Below are positions 1-13,453 of a stretch of DNA of 64,000 nucleotides, piece by piece (positions within the stretch are counted from its first letter, which is position 1; each line of letters opens with the position of its first letter). The notes beneath the pieces were generated by a model. That model was not told where the DNA came from, did not search any database, and worked only from the letters and a program-made list of their open reading frames with translations. The position numbers and the translations under genes are program-made. The stretch is from Phoenix dactylifera (taxonomy: Eukaryota > Streptophyta > Magnoliopsida > Arecales > Arecaceae). The DNA lies in contig NC_052409.1 of NCBI RefSeq assembly GCF_009389715.1, positions 4,267,775 through 4,331,774 on the forward strand. The letters run 5' to 3'.

Positions 1-999
1 GTGGTCACCGGCAAGCGAGAGAAGGTGAGATCCTTACGGAAATTATCTAAACCGTCGCATTAATTGCAGATCTTCTCTGTTATAGTATGACTTTATATTG
101 TTTCTGGATTCCGGGTGTTGTTCTGTTTTTTATTTTTTTATTTTTTGGAAAAGGACAACTGGATTTAGAATCTAAAACAACAGAAAATCCTCATCTAGAA
201 CATGTTTGGCTAGTTCTTCAGAAGATCAGTTATCTGTTGTGCCCATAAATAAGCAGAGCAAGATGGTTCTATATCAATTTCTCTCATGGAATGCCTGCTG
301 GTGATCAAAAAGGTTGACTTTCCAACTGCCCCTATAGAAATGATTAGGATGCATAGAAATGACTTGCAGAGAGTTTCTAACAATAATGTGTAACCTGTGG
401 ATCAACCAAGTAGTAGTACTATATATATTTTAGGGTGAGAAGCCTAATGAAATAATTAAATTCTTCCTATGGCTTTCTGCTGGTAGTTACTGTTAATTTA
501 CCATTGCAGTGTGGATTTCCTCCACTATCTGATTTCACAATCCATTTTTGTTGGATCAATGCAGACAGTAATTCCCAAGCAAAATGATTTCAAGCAACCA
601 GGGGAGAGATACCGCTCCTGGGCGCCCGATAGGTATTGTGACTGCTATACTCCATCCATTTATCATACATGCATAACAAACTAATGATATGTTCTAGTTT
701 CTTTAACATGCAAACTGCATAATATTCTTCTCAGGCAAGAGCGATTTGTCCGTCGATGGGCCGAGGCATTGGGGCACCCTAAGGTCAGCCATGAACTCCG
801 TAGCATCTGGATCACATACCTGACACAGGTGAGGCTACTCTTTCTCCCTGTTGTTTGAATTCCCATTGCCATTAACTGTCAAAACTAGTGCACTGGTTTT
901 TCTCTGCATTCATTCCTCGTTGCTACTTTATGGCTGCAGTGTGATGTATCACTGGGTCAGAAGGTTGCGAATCGCCTCAATGTCAAACCAAGCATGTGA
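1..999 (+). CDS. CAT: Catalase, C-terminal part (5' end outside window)
   Basis: Peroxisomal haem catalase, which breaks hydrogen peroxide down to water and oxygen. Only the last four exons are present: 1-24, 565-632, 735-828 and 940-999, all with GT-AG borders and continuous phase. The joined reading runs [46 protein letters not shown], then [17 protein letters not shown] and ends NVKPSM before TGA. This is the strongly conserved C-terminal helical region of plant catalases. The haem pocket and catalytic His/Asn lie upstream, outside the window. The C-terminal tail contributes to peroxisomal import in this family. The reading frame is intact, with no sign of decay. Which catalase isoform it is cannot be settled from the tail alone. 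Confidence 0.95.
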
Positions 1000-3786
1000 C
1001 AAGGATGCAGATGCTGAGCCATATGCTACATGTTTGTGCAGAGTATGATGTGTCTATGCCAATCAGAGTTCAGTTCATCAGAACAAGGCTCCTTGAGTGT
1101 AGTAACTATCAATAAGGTGACTATCTAGTTATCAGAAAAGAAAAACCAATGCAACTATTTCAGCACCATGCTGTACTTATAGATCTAAATGGCATCTAAA
1201 TGGCACCATGTTTGTCTGATTAATAGTTGGACTTGATTGGGAGAGATTCTGCATTAATTTCCTTCAGGAAATCCGAATATTATCATTCTAATGATGGATG
1301 ATTGTAGGAGAGCTATAAGTATGCTTGCTGGATGTGTATGTACTTGGGCTCTTGAACTTTTGGTACAAAAGGTTCAGCCTCAACCCCCTGACATCATTTA
1401 CAAGTACGGATTTACATAATACATGCAGAGGCACTCACAATCTACGAACCCACACAGATCTCTGTCGAACCTTCAACATTAGTTTCTCGTGATCAATGTG
1501 AGTTCAGACACCTTAAGGCTTAATTTCATAGTTTTGTCTCAAATTAGTTTTGTAATAAATGCAGTGCATGGAATTGAAGCCCCGGGACAAGGGCAAAGTC
1601 GAAACAGAATCGAACAGTTCAGTTGGTATCCAGTCCCATTTTCTTGGATATGCAAATCTTTCTGGAATCAAAATGCTCGCTACCATTCCTCATATCTTTC
1701 TGGAATCGAATTTGTTTGCTAGCATGCCTCTGACATTGCAATAGATAAAAAAAGTGTGGGAGAAAAATGAGAAGAATGTATAGAAGGGTTCAAGACAAAA
1801 ACCTCCATAGAAGAAAGATAAATTAAATATGTGAAAATTTTAGCTACAGAAAGAAAGAACATAAGATTAGAAAATCTAGTGCTCCCTACTTGCACGTTCA
1901 ATGAACTTCTTAATCACCTATGTACAGGAAAGACCAAATGTGCATCAAATATTGCCATAACTTCATATTCCCAGAATTTACAGGAGAGCATAGTGGAGAT
2001 TGCAGCTTAGCATCAATAACATAGCACAAGACTGCTTGAAACTGGTTATGGGGCCTAATAAAACTCATGGCTTTCTTCTGAGTGAAATCAGTTCTACTCA
2101 GTCGAGGGAGAGGAAGTAACCATCTGCAATAAACCAACCTGGATGCAACTCAAAGATATCAACATGATGGTTAAGGACAGAATATGAAATTCTGCAAAAG
2201 GCCAAATGAAGTTTGAACTTTAGATTTTGTCGTATCTACAGTAACCATCTTTCTTCTCAAGATCTATACATTGGCACCATATAATGAATTATCTTAAATA
2301 TATGCTAGCGTTGAAACTTGAAACTGAAATAATGAGGTTAATTGAAAAACTAAGTTTTTGTATTGCAAAAGCTGAAATCACACCAGATAATTTGTTGTTC
2401 GTTCTTTAACTTGTTCTTCTAATATATAGGACTAGTAAAAATATATATCTTCAGTTCTCTTCTTTGTTTTATTCAGCCAGAGTTGAATGTACTTGAACAT
2501 GCTGGACAGAATCTTAAGATACAAGGGGGTTGCAGAAACATAATACGTATCAAATGAAAAGGAAGCAAAGAAATAAAACCCAAAAGCTTACGAATGGACA
2601 TATAAGCACAACAGGATAATTAGAATTTCCAAAATGGTCATGACAGGTCAAAGAAAAACGGGAGGGGGCGCATGTGGAAAGATAGAAATGATATGTCAAC
2701 AAAGGCCTCAACATATAGAGAGACAGGAGATTAGGTCACAGCCTCATTTCTTTAATTCGGCAGGTTGTGACAATTGAATCTAGTGATCATAATTGTGATT
2801 GGTGGATAGTCTCACAAGCATTTCTGAAAATAATCTTGCAAAGGTCCAAAGACAAAAATGCCAGCCTATGATACCACGAAACCTACAAAGCAAGTGTTCA
2901 GGTGGCCATAATGTTCATCAAGACAAAAAGCTACACAGATGGACTCATGCAACAAGTTACCTAACTCATTTGAAGATCCATAAGCAATATATAAACTCAT
3001 TTGAAGAATGTTCTGTTAAGTGGGGACCTCCAGTTACCTAACTCCTTGTACAGAACGCTGAAAAGGGTAATTATTTTATTCCTTGCTAATCTTCTTCTCG
3101 GTCCTAAAACGAACTTGTTTACTTCTTCAAAAGGCTAATGAAGAATAAAATGGCACACAGAGGCAGCAATACTTATGACATGTACAGCAAAACAATCATG
3201 AAATGTTCGCATATATTAAAACTAGTATAACATGACATGTTTGTTATCAGGTACTCACTAGCTCATGTTTACTTTCATGTCATGACATGTATAGCAAAAC
3301 AAACACATTTTAAAAAAAAAACTTCAAAAGGCTTTCAGCCTTGGGATATGGGGCTGGCAAAGCAGATGCTCATCAATATTATGTTTTCACCCCATCATCT
3401 TACATGTTTTTCACTATAAGATAGGGGATTGAACTACCTAATCTACATGTTATAGCATGGTAAAACTAGTAATAACAAACTAGCATCACAAAATGGTGAA
3501 GTATATGATAACCTAAGGCACTGTAGAAAACTAAACAAGTGATGGAATCAGCAACTCGATATCTTATATTGTTCTTTTACAACATAAGGAACAGTAAAGC
3601 ATATTTAAACAGAGAAACATATAATTGATGATCAGTCAGATAATGAAATGTAAATACAGAACAGAAAACAAACATATGCTAGCAAGTATTGAGAGAATGA
3701 TTAAGATTGAATCAAGGTATGAAACTAAAAAACCTAAGAAAGCACTCAATAATTGATTCTAATAGCAGGGGCAACCAACCTAGAAA
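1000..3786. other. Intergenic: catalase 3' UTR and MYB3R 3' flank
   Basis: AT-rich sequence between two convergent genes. The first few hundred bases after the TGA at 999 are presumably catalase 3' UTR, and the bases just below 3787 are presumably MYB3R 3' UTR. Open frames here are short, lack splice-supported continuity and resemble no family I know. No structural RNA or mobile element was recognised. Confidence 0.5.
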
Positions 3787-6700
3787 TCAAGACTTGAACT
3801 CCATATCAAACTCCTCTAGCTTTCTCTCTACAGATTTGGTAGCATCAGAGATATCTGGTTTCTGACAGTCATGAGAGGACTGAGAAAACTGTACAACATG
3901 CACAATATCAGTTCTGCTGGGATTAACATGCCTGCGCCTTCTAAAAATTGATGGTGTATTTTTGAAGCTCTTTGCTTCAGCCCTTAGATAAGATATCAGA
4001 TCCCTTGGACTATAAGTATGATTTAACGACATGTTTGGAAGTGGACAATACTGAGCTAGGTTTTGAGTCTGTCGGATGTAATTCTCCAATTTAGATTTTC
4101 TTTCACCTGAAAGAGAGCTTCCTTCATGTGTAAACTGCAAAGCTGGATATGGTAATGAGCCAAAATTTCCACTGTTACAACTGAGAGGTGTGCTAGTGAC
4201 CTGGTTGTGATCATTGACCATGTCATTTTTATTTAACTGAAAATTTTGCATATTTAAAATATCAGTCTCATAATTTAGATCCATATTTTTGATGGTCAGG
4301 TCACTCTTGTCAAAAGCATGTTCCCCTGCGATTTTAGATCTTCTTTTATTTGAGGACTCTTTAGGTAAAACATGGGAACAAAGCTCATAAAAAACAGAAG
4401 GCTGTGCTTTGGATTGAATTGTAGGAGTACCACGCAAATCATGACAGGAATCATCTCCATGCAACAAATTGGTCAAATGACATGAGAGCTCAGTGCTGCA
4501 TGACAAATTAGTTTGGCCACTTGAACATGGACTTGTATCTTCCTGACAATCAGAAGGATTTGCACAAAAAATTGTCTCCGATTTTCTGCTTTTAGGGTCA
4601 CTTGTCGGACTCAGTTTCTCCTCTAACTTCAAGCATACAGAATCATCTGTTGAAGTAAGTTGATCGTCCACATTGAGACATTTGGAATTTCCAATAAGAG
4701 AACGGTCCATACTCAAATCATTCCTTCCTATACTAGCATTTTGAAAATCCAAACCCACCGAGGAAGCCACGAAATGATTATCTACACTTGGTTTCTGATC
4801 AGGTGTAACTAGTTTTGCAGGATGCGGTTTGAGTTTTTCCACTTGTTCTTGGAGATTGTTTAATTTAATAGCAGAATTTCCGAATGGCCGACTAAGAATT
4901 CCTGATGCCACATATGAGCCCAACTTCTTCTTTAAGGAGCAGTTCCAATGATTCTTTATTGAGTTATCTGCCCTATTAAATACAAATCATCAAATATACA
5001 CTGATAAATATACATGGGAGTGCACATAATGAGATATGAAATAACAAAGGAAAAAAAGTTCAACTGAATCGATGAATCAATATCTCATGACATCTCAAAC
5101 ACTGCTACAGCTGAATGTCCAATCAGGTAAACTAGAACCTCTATGGATGCTCAAACTAGCTTAAAATATGAACCAACACATGCCATCAAACAACCAGATA
5201 AGAATACTATCCTATCAAATGTTGATGAAGAAAAAAACATGTATTCATGATGATTTATCAGATACGTCTACAAAGTTAGCTGATACAAGCAATCTTCTAT
5301 TTTTCTTTTTACTTAATTTCATGAGATGATGCTTTAAAAATTAAAATATTTAGAAGTCCTTATCATAATACCACTTATGAACATATTACACCAGAAAAAA
5401 CAGGTGCTGTCCTATCTGTTTAGCGTTGGCTCTCATTAAATGTACATAATTAAAGTTTTGAGAATTGAAAAGAAGGATTCATTTTCTACACCTTCACCAA
5501 ATCATGGTTAAAAAATATCTAAAATAGCAAGTTTTTTGGTTCTTTTTCTGCCTACCAAACCAAAAAGTAGATGTGAAACAGGTATATACACATTTCATAA
5601 TGTCAAATTTAGACATTTCATTTTTATTTTCTGGAATACAGTGTTGGACAGGATCATTTAAAGTGACCCTAAAATGTATGATAAGGTTGTAGACGGTATC
5701 TATCATGATTTGATAAACATTATTAGTTATTTTCCATAATTTTATATCTTAAAATTATTAGCTGCTTGGCTTCATATTGTTTTTGAAGAACACTATAGCC
5801 ATTTCAAGATGATTAAAATTATAACACGATGAAAACATTAATCAATAATTACAAGTAACAAAACCATAGCTATAGCATAATCAATTAATCCAATTTAATA
5901 TAATATTTATTAAAATGACAAAAATTTCCTTTCTTTGATAGCATTTCAGTTCTTATCATGTTTGCCTTTTTTGTTTCTCCATTTTTACACAATATATTAT
6001 CATTTCTCTATGTTTTTGAGTTCAAAAGGTCGAAAATACTGAAACATTGTGGCTCAGGAGCACAGCAAATGCACTCCAAAACCAAAAGGCCTTGGTCAAA
6101 AATGAAAAGTATCTGTGGAAGTGGATATCATATAAAATAAGAAGTCAATGTTTAAAAATTGGTATACTACGCAATGAGTATGAAGCATTTGCATGCCATA
6201 CATTTCCATATCAGAATCGTGAGTGGCAATATACGGAGAATGTAGCTTCCACATGCCATTTCAGAAGCAATTTAAACATTCAATCTCTACTTAGGCTCTC
6301 TATGTCCACTTGTCAAGACAGCAGAACACCTTGTGAACTGATACCAACAAGAAAACCCAGTATTCAGTAGATTGTTTAAGAAATGCACCATGGGCATCAC
6401 AACAAACATAAATAATCAATGTCCAGAAGAAAACATGAAAAATGGTGTTTACACATGGAAAATAATCATAGCAGTACCTTCCAGGTAAAAACTTGGCTAT
6501 TTCAGCCCATTTGTTTCCATATATTTGGTGGGAATGCATTAAAGTCACTTCTTCCTCTGGTGTCCATGCATCCTTTTTTATTGCAGGGTTCAAGTGGTTG
6601 TGCCACCTAAAAGACAATTGTAAGTTTCCATTACTAAAGGAAAGGGGGCAAAAAGAATATTTGAACACCTAAACATGTTTTTTTTTTAAATTAACTTGAG

Positions 6701-9700
6701 AAACACAAGCTTGACTATCAAATAAGTCTCTCGTGATAAAGCTTAAGTTCCTGTGGAAGCTTACTTCGCTATTGTGCAGGCTAAAAGAATGTCGCAAAAA
6801 ATTACATTAAGTAATGACATAAAAATCTGATGATAATCTAGAAATTTTAGTTATTACAGAATATGTAAAATCTTGATGTATGTATAGCCTTTTTTTAAAC
6901 TTGCTCATCCTTTTTCTCACATGACATCTGAGCACAAACTATGCATTTCCCACTATAGATACTTTCTTGAATCATCTTCCAGCTGTCTACAGAATATCAC
7001 GACTCATTTCTGATCCCCTTAAGGTCATTTTTCAACAACTTTACTCACATATTAATTATTCAGGTCCTGCTAACTCTCAATAAAATCAGAAATCATCAAA
7101 ATCATGTGTTCAAGTAAGAATTGCCCTGCTAACTGGGTGAATGCAATATCCAAAAAGCAAGTCTTGGAACAGAAATAGTAATGATGAACTCTCAACTCTG
7201 TCAAGTTGATTTAGCTGTAAGAACACCAATAACAACCTTAACATTAGGCCAAAAGAGAAATGGTAGCATAAAAGAAAAGTTATTTACCATTGAAAAGAAT
7301 TTATATATTAGGCTACACTAAAAGATATCATGCTATGAAGCTATTGGTCATGCTGATAAATTGAATCTGCTAATGTAAAGAGCAATTACAAAAAAATATG
7401 ATATGCTATAAAGTGTAAACCATGACTTTCGAAGGACTACTACATGGAAAACACAATTGCAACTTCCACAGCCATGCAATTCCTCAAGCAGAGAATGACT
7501 AACTCATAAAGAACATATTCCATAATGCCCACTTGTTGCGTGTATGTTGGAGCCTCCTGTTGCCTCAACATAGATCACCCATGAACTTATCGATTGACTA
7601 AGATTAACTAAGTTCACTTCATTTCATTTTGTTGAACCACATCAAGAATCAAACTTCCTCAACTAATCCAAGTCAAAATCCAAGCAAGTGCTTAGCCCAG
7701 GTTAATACTTTCCCTGTCTCTTGTGAATGAAGAAGAAAAATATAACCCTCTTGCTTTAAGGATAAGACTCTATAAACTGCATACATAGTTGGACGTAAAG
7801 TGTTGATTCTACCAATGGAGATAAAGGTGTTAGATATATAGATATGAGACAAAGTGATGGTTATAGTGATACACATCATTCATATTATAAATTATACTGT
7901 TGCAGATCAATCTTAGAAAGCATTACTTGAAGAAAGAATCTGAAATCAGCAAGTACATACAGTTGAAACCAACAAAAATTCTGTGTTTATTGCTGCATAT
8001 AAAACAGGAGAAAAGACTAGAATATTTAAAAGAATATTCCCAGAATAGGTATCCTATCACCTAAGAAAAAGATATTGAAAGTCAACAATCCAAAAAAAGA
8101 AAAAAAAGAACAAGATGAAATTTTATAGTAATTGAAAAATAAATATGCATGACCAACAGGCCAATGACATCTAGTCAGGATCCGCTTTATGGTTGTTAGA
8201 TGTTTTTTTTTCCTATAAACATGAATATTCATAACAAATTTATCCCATCAATCCACAATCAACTATATGAATCCAACTTTTATTAGTTCCTACCCAGAGC
8301 AAAGACTCCTTATGGGCATTGTATTTTAATCATCACCCGCCCCCTCCAGCCAAGTGTTCCTTATTTACTCAATTTTGAGTAACCTGAATTAAAATCCCTC
8401 CTCCCATTGGTACCTAGAAAAAGTTGAATATATTAACTGGAATTATCTTAGAAACTATAAGAGTGGATAGCTAGACCAGCAAAGCATAGATGATTGTTGA
8501 AGTCCCACACGTTATGACTTGTTTAAGTTCTAGATGACTCCTAAGTCAGGTAAAGGACTAGCTTTTGTTAAAAATTCAGGTTTTACAAAGAAACAAAACT
8601 TAATAAGATGCATTTAAATTATAAATCCAATGAATGCAAATTTAAGGAGGAACCAGGAAGAACTTAATCACAAAAATATTAACACATAGTTCACAAAAGC
8701 AGAAAGAATTATTTTTTAGGTAAAGGGAGGTATTAGACCACTCAACTTTTATTAAAAGGAGTGAGATAAGAAAACAGTTAACCTGATACTCCCTTGAGGT
8801 TAGGCAGCAAACAGGGAGGAGGAAAAGAAGAAACAAGTACACATTCAGAGGAGGATACAAGATTTAAGTGTACAGCATAGGTGGTGACAGAAAGAATTAA
8901 AAGAAGTGAGATACATATAGCTTTACTTGAACATATGAGATTCTACAATTGTTCTGAACATTATATACCTCTCTCGACATTGCTTGCCTATGCGGCCTGG
9001 CAAAGACTTTGCAATGACAGACCACTTCTTAGAACCATGCTTTGCGACTAGCTCAACTATACAGTCATCTTCCTGAAATATCACAGCAGGAGACCCATTA
9101 ATGCAACCTATAATCATGGCGGAGTTCTTTATTTTCTTGTAGCTAAGAGGATTTTGACATGCACCTCTTTGGTCCAAGCTCCTTTAACTAGCTCGGGATT
9201 GAGAACCTTCTGCCAACGATGCAGGCACTGAACATCTGACCTGCCAGGAAAAAGTTCAGCTGAAATGGAAAGGACACTCATCAGATCAAAGCTTGAAACC
9301 AAACAAGTGAACTTTGACCTTCTAATATAGAATGAGTAATAATTTAGAGGACAAAAATCATAGTCTTTTCCACCTGATACATAATTAGCAAAGAACATCA
9401 AAGAAGTGACTCTAAAAATTAAATCAAATCTATGGAAGAAAAGAGTAGGAAAAATGCACCACGGAGGTTCATAGTTAAATAGGTCAGTAAAGGCAAGCAA
9501 AAGTGACTGCAATATGCACCAATTCTCAGAAGGCAAACCCCAAATAGCTGGAATAGCATGCTAGTTTAGCTCAATGGAAGAAAAGGATGCATGGGAATTA
9601 GGCTAATGATAGAATCAGAATAACTATCTAAAACACTCTTTCAAGGAAAGTTAGGTGGTACCACTAAGCAGATTACCTAAAGAAGTCTGAAGCATTACAG

Positions 9701-11812
9701 AGACAGGGACATAAAAGCATTAACCCTCAAAGAGTGGAAGGGAGGGGGAAGTGATAGAGATTCCTAACCCACCATAATATAGAATGCCTACCAAGGGAAA
9801 CCTGAACCAGCTGCATATGAAAGGAATGCAGAGAATCAAGGAGAAAATCAAGAAAAAAAAACAGTAGACCAGAAGTTCGAAATAACAATACATGTACATC
9901 AGCCATCCAGCAGAAGGCTAGAATCTGAGAATTCACAATACCCAATGGCTCACTATTTTTACACTTAATAAATTAACTCTAAATATGCAATCTTTCCTGC
10001 ATTTAAGAACAGAGGAAAGTTGAATGTAAGGTTAAATTACATCCTTATATGTGTGCGTTTTGCATTATACCTCATCATGTATTAGCAAGTAGTTGCATGA
10101 TAGTATCAAATACAAACATATAAAGTAAAAACAAAAGATTGCACATATAATTTTGTTGAGCATATTGAGCACACTTGCAAACATGCAGAAATATGTTAAA
10201 AGCAAAATGTCTGAAAAGCTTTTACCTATTCTCTTCCAATTTTTCCTGTTCAATTGTTTAACAGCTTTAACCAAAATATCATCCTGTACAAGTTATGGTA
10301 ATTCGATTAGTAAACGGATAGATGCACGATGGCAGTGTTCTTTATTGCAGTTCTATTTTTTTGGAAATCAGACAAAACATTGTTTAATCAAACAAAGATA
10401 TAAGATGCACTGAAACTCATTTGTGTCAGGAATTGAAAATATAAGGAGTAGCTAATTCTATAGCCCCTTTTGATAATCCCAGTTGCATGCAGTGGTTAAT
10501 TTGATGGCATTATGCTTCAAATTTTTTTCATCTCAAATCGCACCAATAACATTTATATGGGATCAAGGTCCGCCGTACCAGTATTGGTTGGCGTACCGGT
10601 GGCGGCCTGGACTGGTATGTACCAGTCCCGTATTGGTCCGTACCGGTACGGCAGTCGGCGGCCGGTTTTTCAATGAAAAGCTTCCGGTACCGGATCCCAT
10701 GCTGCTTCAGTACCGGTCCCTGCTCGGACCAGTTCGTACCAGCCCGTACCGGCCAGTATGGGCCTGTACGGCATACCCTATATGGGATAATAAATGTGTA
10801 TGCCTGCCAAATAAGATTGTTATGCCCCACAGGCCCATGAAAGTATTCACCTCCTTGTCTGTCCAGCCTCCCTTCATTGATCTCCTAGTAGGACCATTTG
10901 TTCTCCTGAAAATTAAGAAAGCAAACATAAATACAATGCCTATCATGCGATGAACCTCACAAACACAGGTGGCATGGAATGGAACAACAATGAGATGGCA
11001 CACCCCAAGCTAATTTATGCACGACAAACAGATGAAGTATAGTAGACAAAGAACATTAATATACAAAGACTGTAACTAAGGAGACATTAAACTAAAAATG
11101 AACCAGCAGAACTTGTCAAAAAAATACAGAGTAGCTCACCTAATTCATTTTTGTTCACAAGAAGTTAACCACTGAAAAGTATACAATTTAAAAGAACCCA
11201 TAAAGTTTACTCATTCCCAATTCAACAAGGTATGGTTATTTGAACTCAAAAATGAACACAGTCACCATTGACATAGCACTAAATATAAATGAACTTCGTA
11301 ACTCTCAACTATTCATCAAAAAGATGCAAACTTTGCCCCACAAATCAAACTGGGTCCTCAATGTAATCTTCCAAAAAACAGCTATAACTTGAAAGGACAA
11401 AAATGCCAAAATTTCTCTACTCCGTGTGCTCTAAAAAATACGAGCAAAGAAAACATCAAGCTATTACTATGCATTAAGTATACATGAACTTCATATCTCG
11501 TCAACTATTCACGATAAAAGATGCAGCCTTTCCACACAAATCGAGACAAAGTATAAAAAAGATGCAATCTTTCTAAAAAGAAGTAACTTGCAACGCAGAA
11601 ACCTCGAAATTTCTCTACTTGGTGTAGCCTAAACGGATAACAAGTAAAGAATTCGTCAGGAAAGTGAGTGAGAGAGAGAGAAAGTACTTTTACCCAGGAA
11701 TAGCCTTAGGTGTCGTCTCGCAGCTGCTCTCTGAATCTGGAGAACACGACGGCAGAGAAACTTCCTGAGTCCTATCATCCTTCCCGTGTTCCGTCTTCAC
11801 TTCTTCCACCAT
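3787..11812 (-). CDS. MYB3R: MYB3R (R1R2R3-MYB) cell-cycle transcription factor
   Basis: Nuclear DNA-binding protein with three MYB repeats; the family binds MSA elements (AACGG core) in G2/M genes. Seven exons: 11812-11694, 10905-10851, 10283-10226, 9259-9165, 9072-8969, 6606-6478 and 4972-3787. They total 1746 nt (581 aa) with phase kept at all junctions. R1 begins KGGWTDKEDDILVKAVK and continues LNRKNWKRIAELFPGRSD. R2 begins VKGAWTKEEDDCIVELV and ends PGRIGKQCRERWHNHLN. R3 begins KKDAWTPEEEVTLMHSHQ and ends GRADNSIKNHWN. The evenly spaced Trp residues of each repeat are present, with Phe-type substitutions absent. The last exon codes a Ser/Asn-rich tail with a conserved basic motif, KNTPSIFRRRR. 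At 581 aa it is closer to the shorter MYB3R3/5 group than to the long activators, so a repressor-type role is possible but inferred. Confidence 0.93.
10565..10795. repeat. GTACCGG-rich dispersed repeat in MYB3R intron 2
   Basis: About 230 bases packed with GTACC, GTACCGG, CCGGTACGG and their reverse complements, far more GC-rich than the surrounding intron. A related sequence sits at 63665-63845, and a weaker one near 30130-30230. The dense self-complementary words suggest a foldback-type non-autonomous element. I found no clear terminal repeats or target duplication. Confidence 0.6.
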
Positions 11813-12093
11813 TTCTGTTCTAGATACCGATTACCACAGAAACAGGAAATTCGGGGGAAAAAAATTAACTTAAGAGAATCTATACTACCCTGTTCGAGAT
11901 CAAAACCAAAAACAGAACACATGATCAAAAGAGAGCTATCTCTGAAATATACCTCCGATCGAACGTTAGGGCTTTACTTCTTTTGGGGGAAAAACATCTT
12001 CTTTCGGCCAGATTGGGGGGAAAGAGGGATTCGAAGCGGCGAGATATCGCGGAAAAAAACAGCGAGAGAAAGGAGAAACAGGAGGGCCGAAGA

Positions 12094-12195
12094 AACGGTA
12101 GTATTTATAGGTTGGAGTACGCTGCTCTGCTTCCTTCAAAAGCTTCTCGGTGCCACGTAGCGTACGTTGGAAGGAAAGCGATAAGCTAACGGTGG
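12094..12195. promoter_or_regulatory. Two AACGG (MSA-core) motifs in the MYB3R promoter
   Basis: AACGG occurs at 12094-12098 and again inside GCTAACGGTGG at 12185-12195, both beside the candidate TATA box. The second resembles the mitosis-specific activator element that MYB3R proteins themselves bind, so self-regulation is possible. The motif is short, and chance occurrence is not excluded. Confidence 0.3.
12101..12110 (-). promoter_or_regulatory. Candidate TATA box of MYB3R
   Basis: Read on the minus strand this is CTATAAATAC, a good plant TATA box. It lies about 290 nt upstream of the MYB3R ATG at 11812, implying a leader of roughly 250 nt. Start-site data are not available here. Confidence 0.5.
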
Positions 12196-12476
12196 CGACA
12201 TTTGCCGATTATTATATTGCCTAAATAACCTTGTATTATCTTATTGTGGAAGGACCTATTAGGTTTATTTTAAAGGAATAAAGGAGGAAGTGAGACACTT
12301 TTCCGAGTTTATTTTGGATAACTTTTTCTTATGAGGAACAGCATATTTTTTTTCTTTCTACGACTCATACCAATCTAGTATTGCGTAAACAAAATAGCTA
12401 TTACGACTTTCTCAACTGCCTCTATGTGTCAACTCCTAAGTTCTAGATGAATCAAATAGAACTTAGCACGGTGTGC

Positions 12477-12665
12477 GTGGAAGCTCAAAATTTTGACCAA
12501 ATTTAGATACTTTCTTTGGCTTGCGTTACTGAACAAGCCCCATACCAGATATAACCTTCAAAAGAAGCTTTGTCCATACATTGGTGGGCATAGTCTTTAT
12601 GGAGGACCGGCAGAATTAATCGACTATATAATGCTCAAGTGCTCTTTCACCTTAAGAATATGGGG
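12477..12665 (+). pseudogene. Decayed LINE fragment (reverse-transcriptase zinc-binding region)
   Basis: The frame starting WKLKILTKFRYFLWLALLNK and continuing to KCSFTLRIWG matches the usual pattern of the zf-RVT region at the 3' end of plant non-LTR retrotransposon polyproteins (FFLWLAL..., N-L, then C-F-IW). At least one expected zinc-ligand Cys is replaced, and the rest of the element is not seen. It is a short dead relic next to a cluster of other transposons. Confidence 0.5.
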
Positions 12666-12840
12666 TGCCATTTATCTGCAGTTAGGTGCTACAGCTTGCT
12701 TTTTTTTTGGCTCTCTATTATGGTAGGTTATTAATTTATTCATTTTTTATTGCACAAAAAATATTCTTATTTTTTATAACTTTTAAAAATATCTTTTTAT
12801 GTAAAGATATTTTAAAAATATTATATATATATATATATAT

Positions 12841-13453
12841 GGGGATTGATAACATACTCTCTGTTATGGTAGGTTATCAATCTACCCATTTTTCATTGGA
12901 CAAAAAATACCCTTATTTTTTGTAACTCTTAAAGATGCTTTATGTCTTTTTATAATCTCACCTTAACTCACCCTCTCAACCCCCAATTAATTCTCTCTCC
13001 CTCTCTCTCTCTCTCCGGTGTGTGTGTATATGCGTGTGTGTGTGTATTTATGTATGTACATACATATGTATGCATGTATGTATATGTATGTATGTATGTC
13101 TATATATGTATGTATGTATGTATATGTGTGTATGTATGTATGTATGTGTGTATGTACGTATGTATGTACGCATGCATGTGTATGTGTGTACGTATGTATG
13201 TGTATGTATGTATGTATGTGCATGTATGTATGTATGTATGTGTATGTATGTATGTATATTTATATGTATATGTATGAGAGAGAGAGAGAGAGGGAGAGAG
13301 CATTAATTGGAGGGGTTAAGAGGGTGAGTAAATGTAAGATTGTAAAAAGACATAAAGTGCCCTTAAAAGTTATAAAAAGTATGGGTACTTTTTGTCTAAT
13401 GAAAAATGGGTAGATTGATAACCTACCATAACAGAGAGTAGGTTATCAACCCC
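12841..13453. mobile_element. Inner MITE-like element with long TIRs and a microsatellite loop
   Basis: The left end reads GGGGATTGATAACATACTCT and the right end is its near-perfect inverse complement, ending TTATCAACCCC. Complementarity continues for roughly 170 bases per arm with few mismatches (shared segments include TTATGGTAGGTTATCAATC). The loop is a long (GTAT)n-type tract between short (CT)n and (GA)n tracts. The element sits within (TA)n on both sides, so a TA target duplication is plausible but cannot be proved. It has no coding capacity and is probably mobilised in trans. Confidence 0.7.
13019..13290. repeat. Imperfect (GTAT)n microsatellite with (GA)n end
   Basis: About 250 bases of interrupted GTAT/GTGT/ATGT units followed by (GA)n. 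All open frames across it are low-complexity artefacts. It forms the loop of the inner element at 12841-13453. Confidence 0.9.

Noticed and set aside
10483-11003. Long frames across the GTACCGG block
   Set aside because: They arise from low-complexity GTACC repeats. On the minus strand the real coding part is only the 55-nt MYB3R exon 10905-10851.
11786-12189. Plus-strand frames over the MYB3R leader
   Set aside because: They overlap the MYB3R start and TATA region on the other strand and have no recognisable protein features.
12942-13413. Several overlapping open frames on both strands
   Set aside because: They are translations of the (GTAT)n microsatellite and give only Met/Tyr/Cys/Val or His/Thr/Ile repeats.
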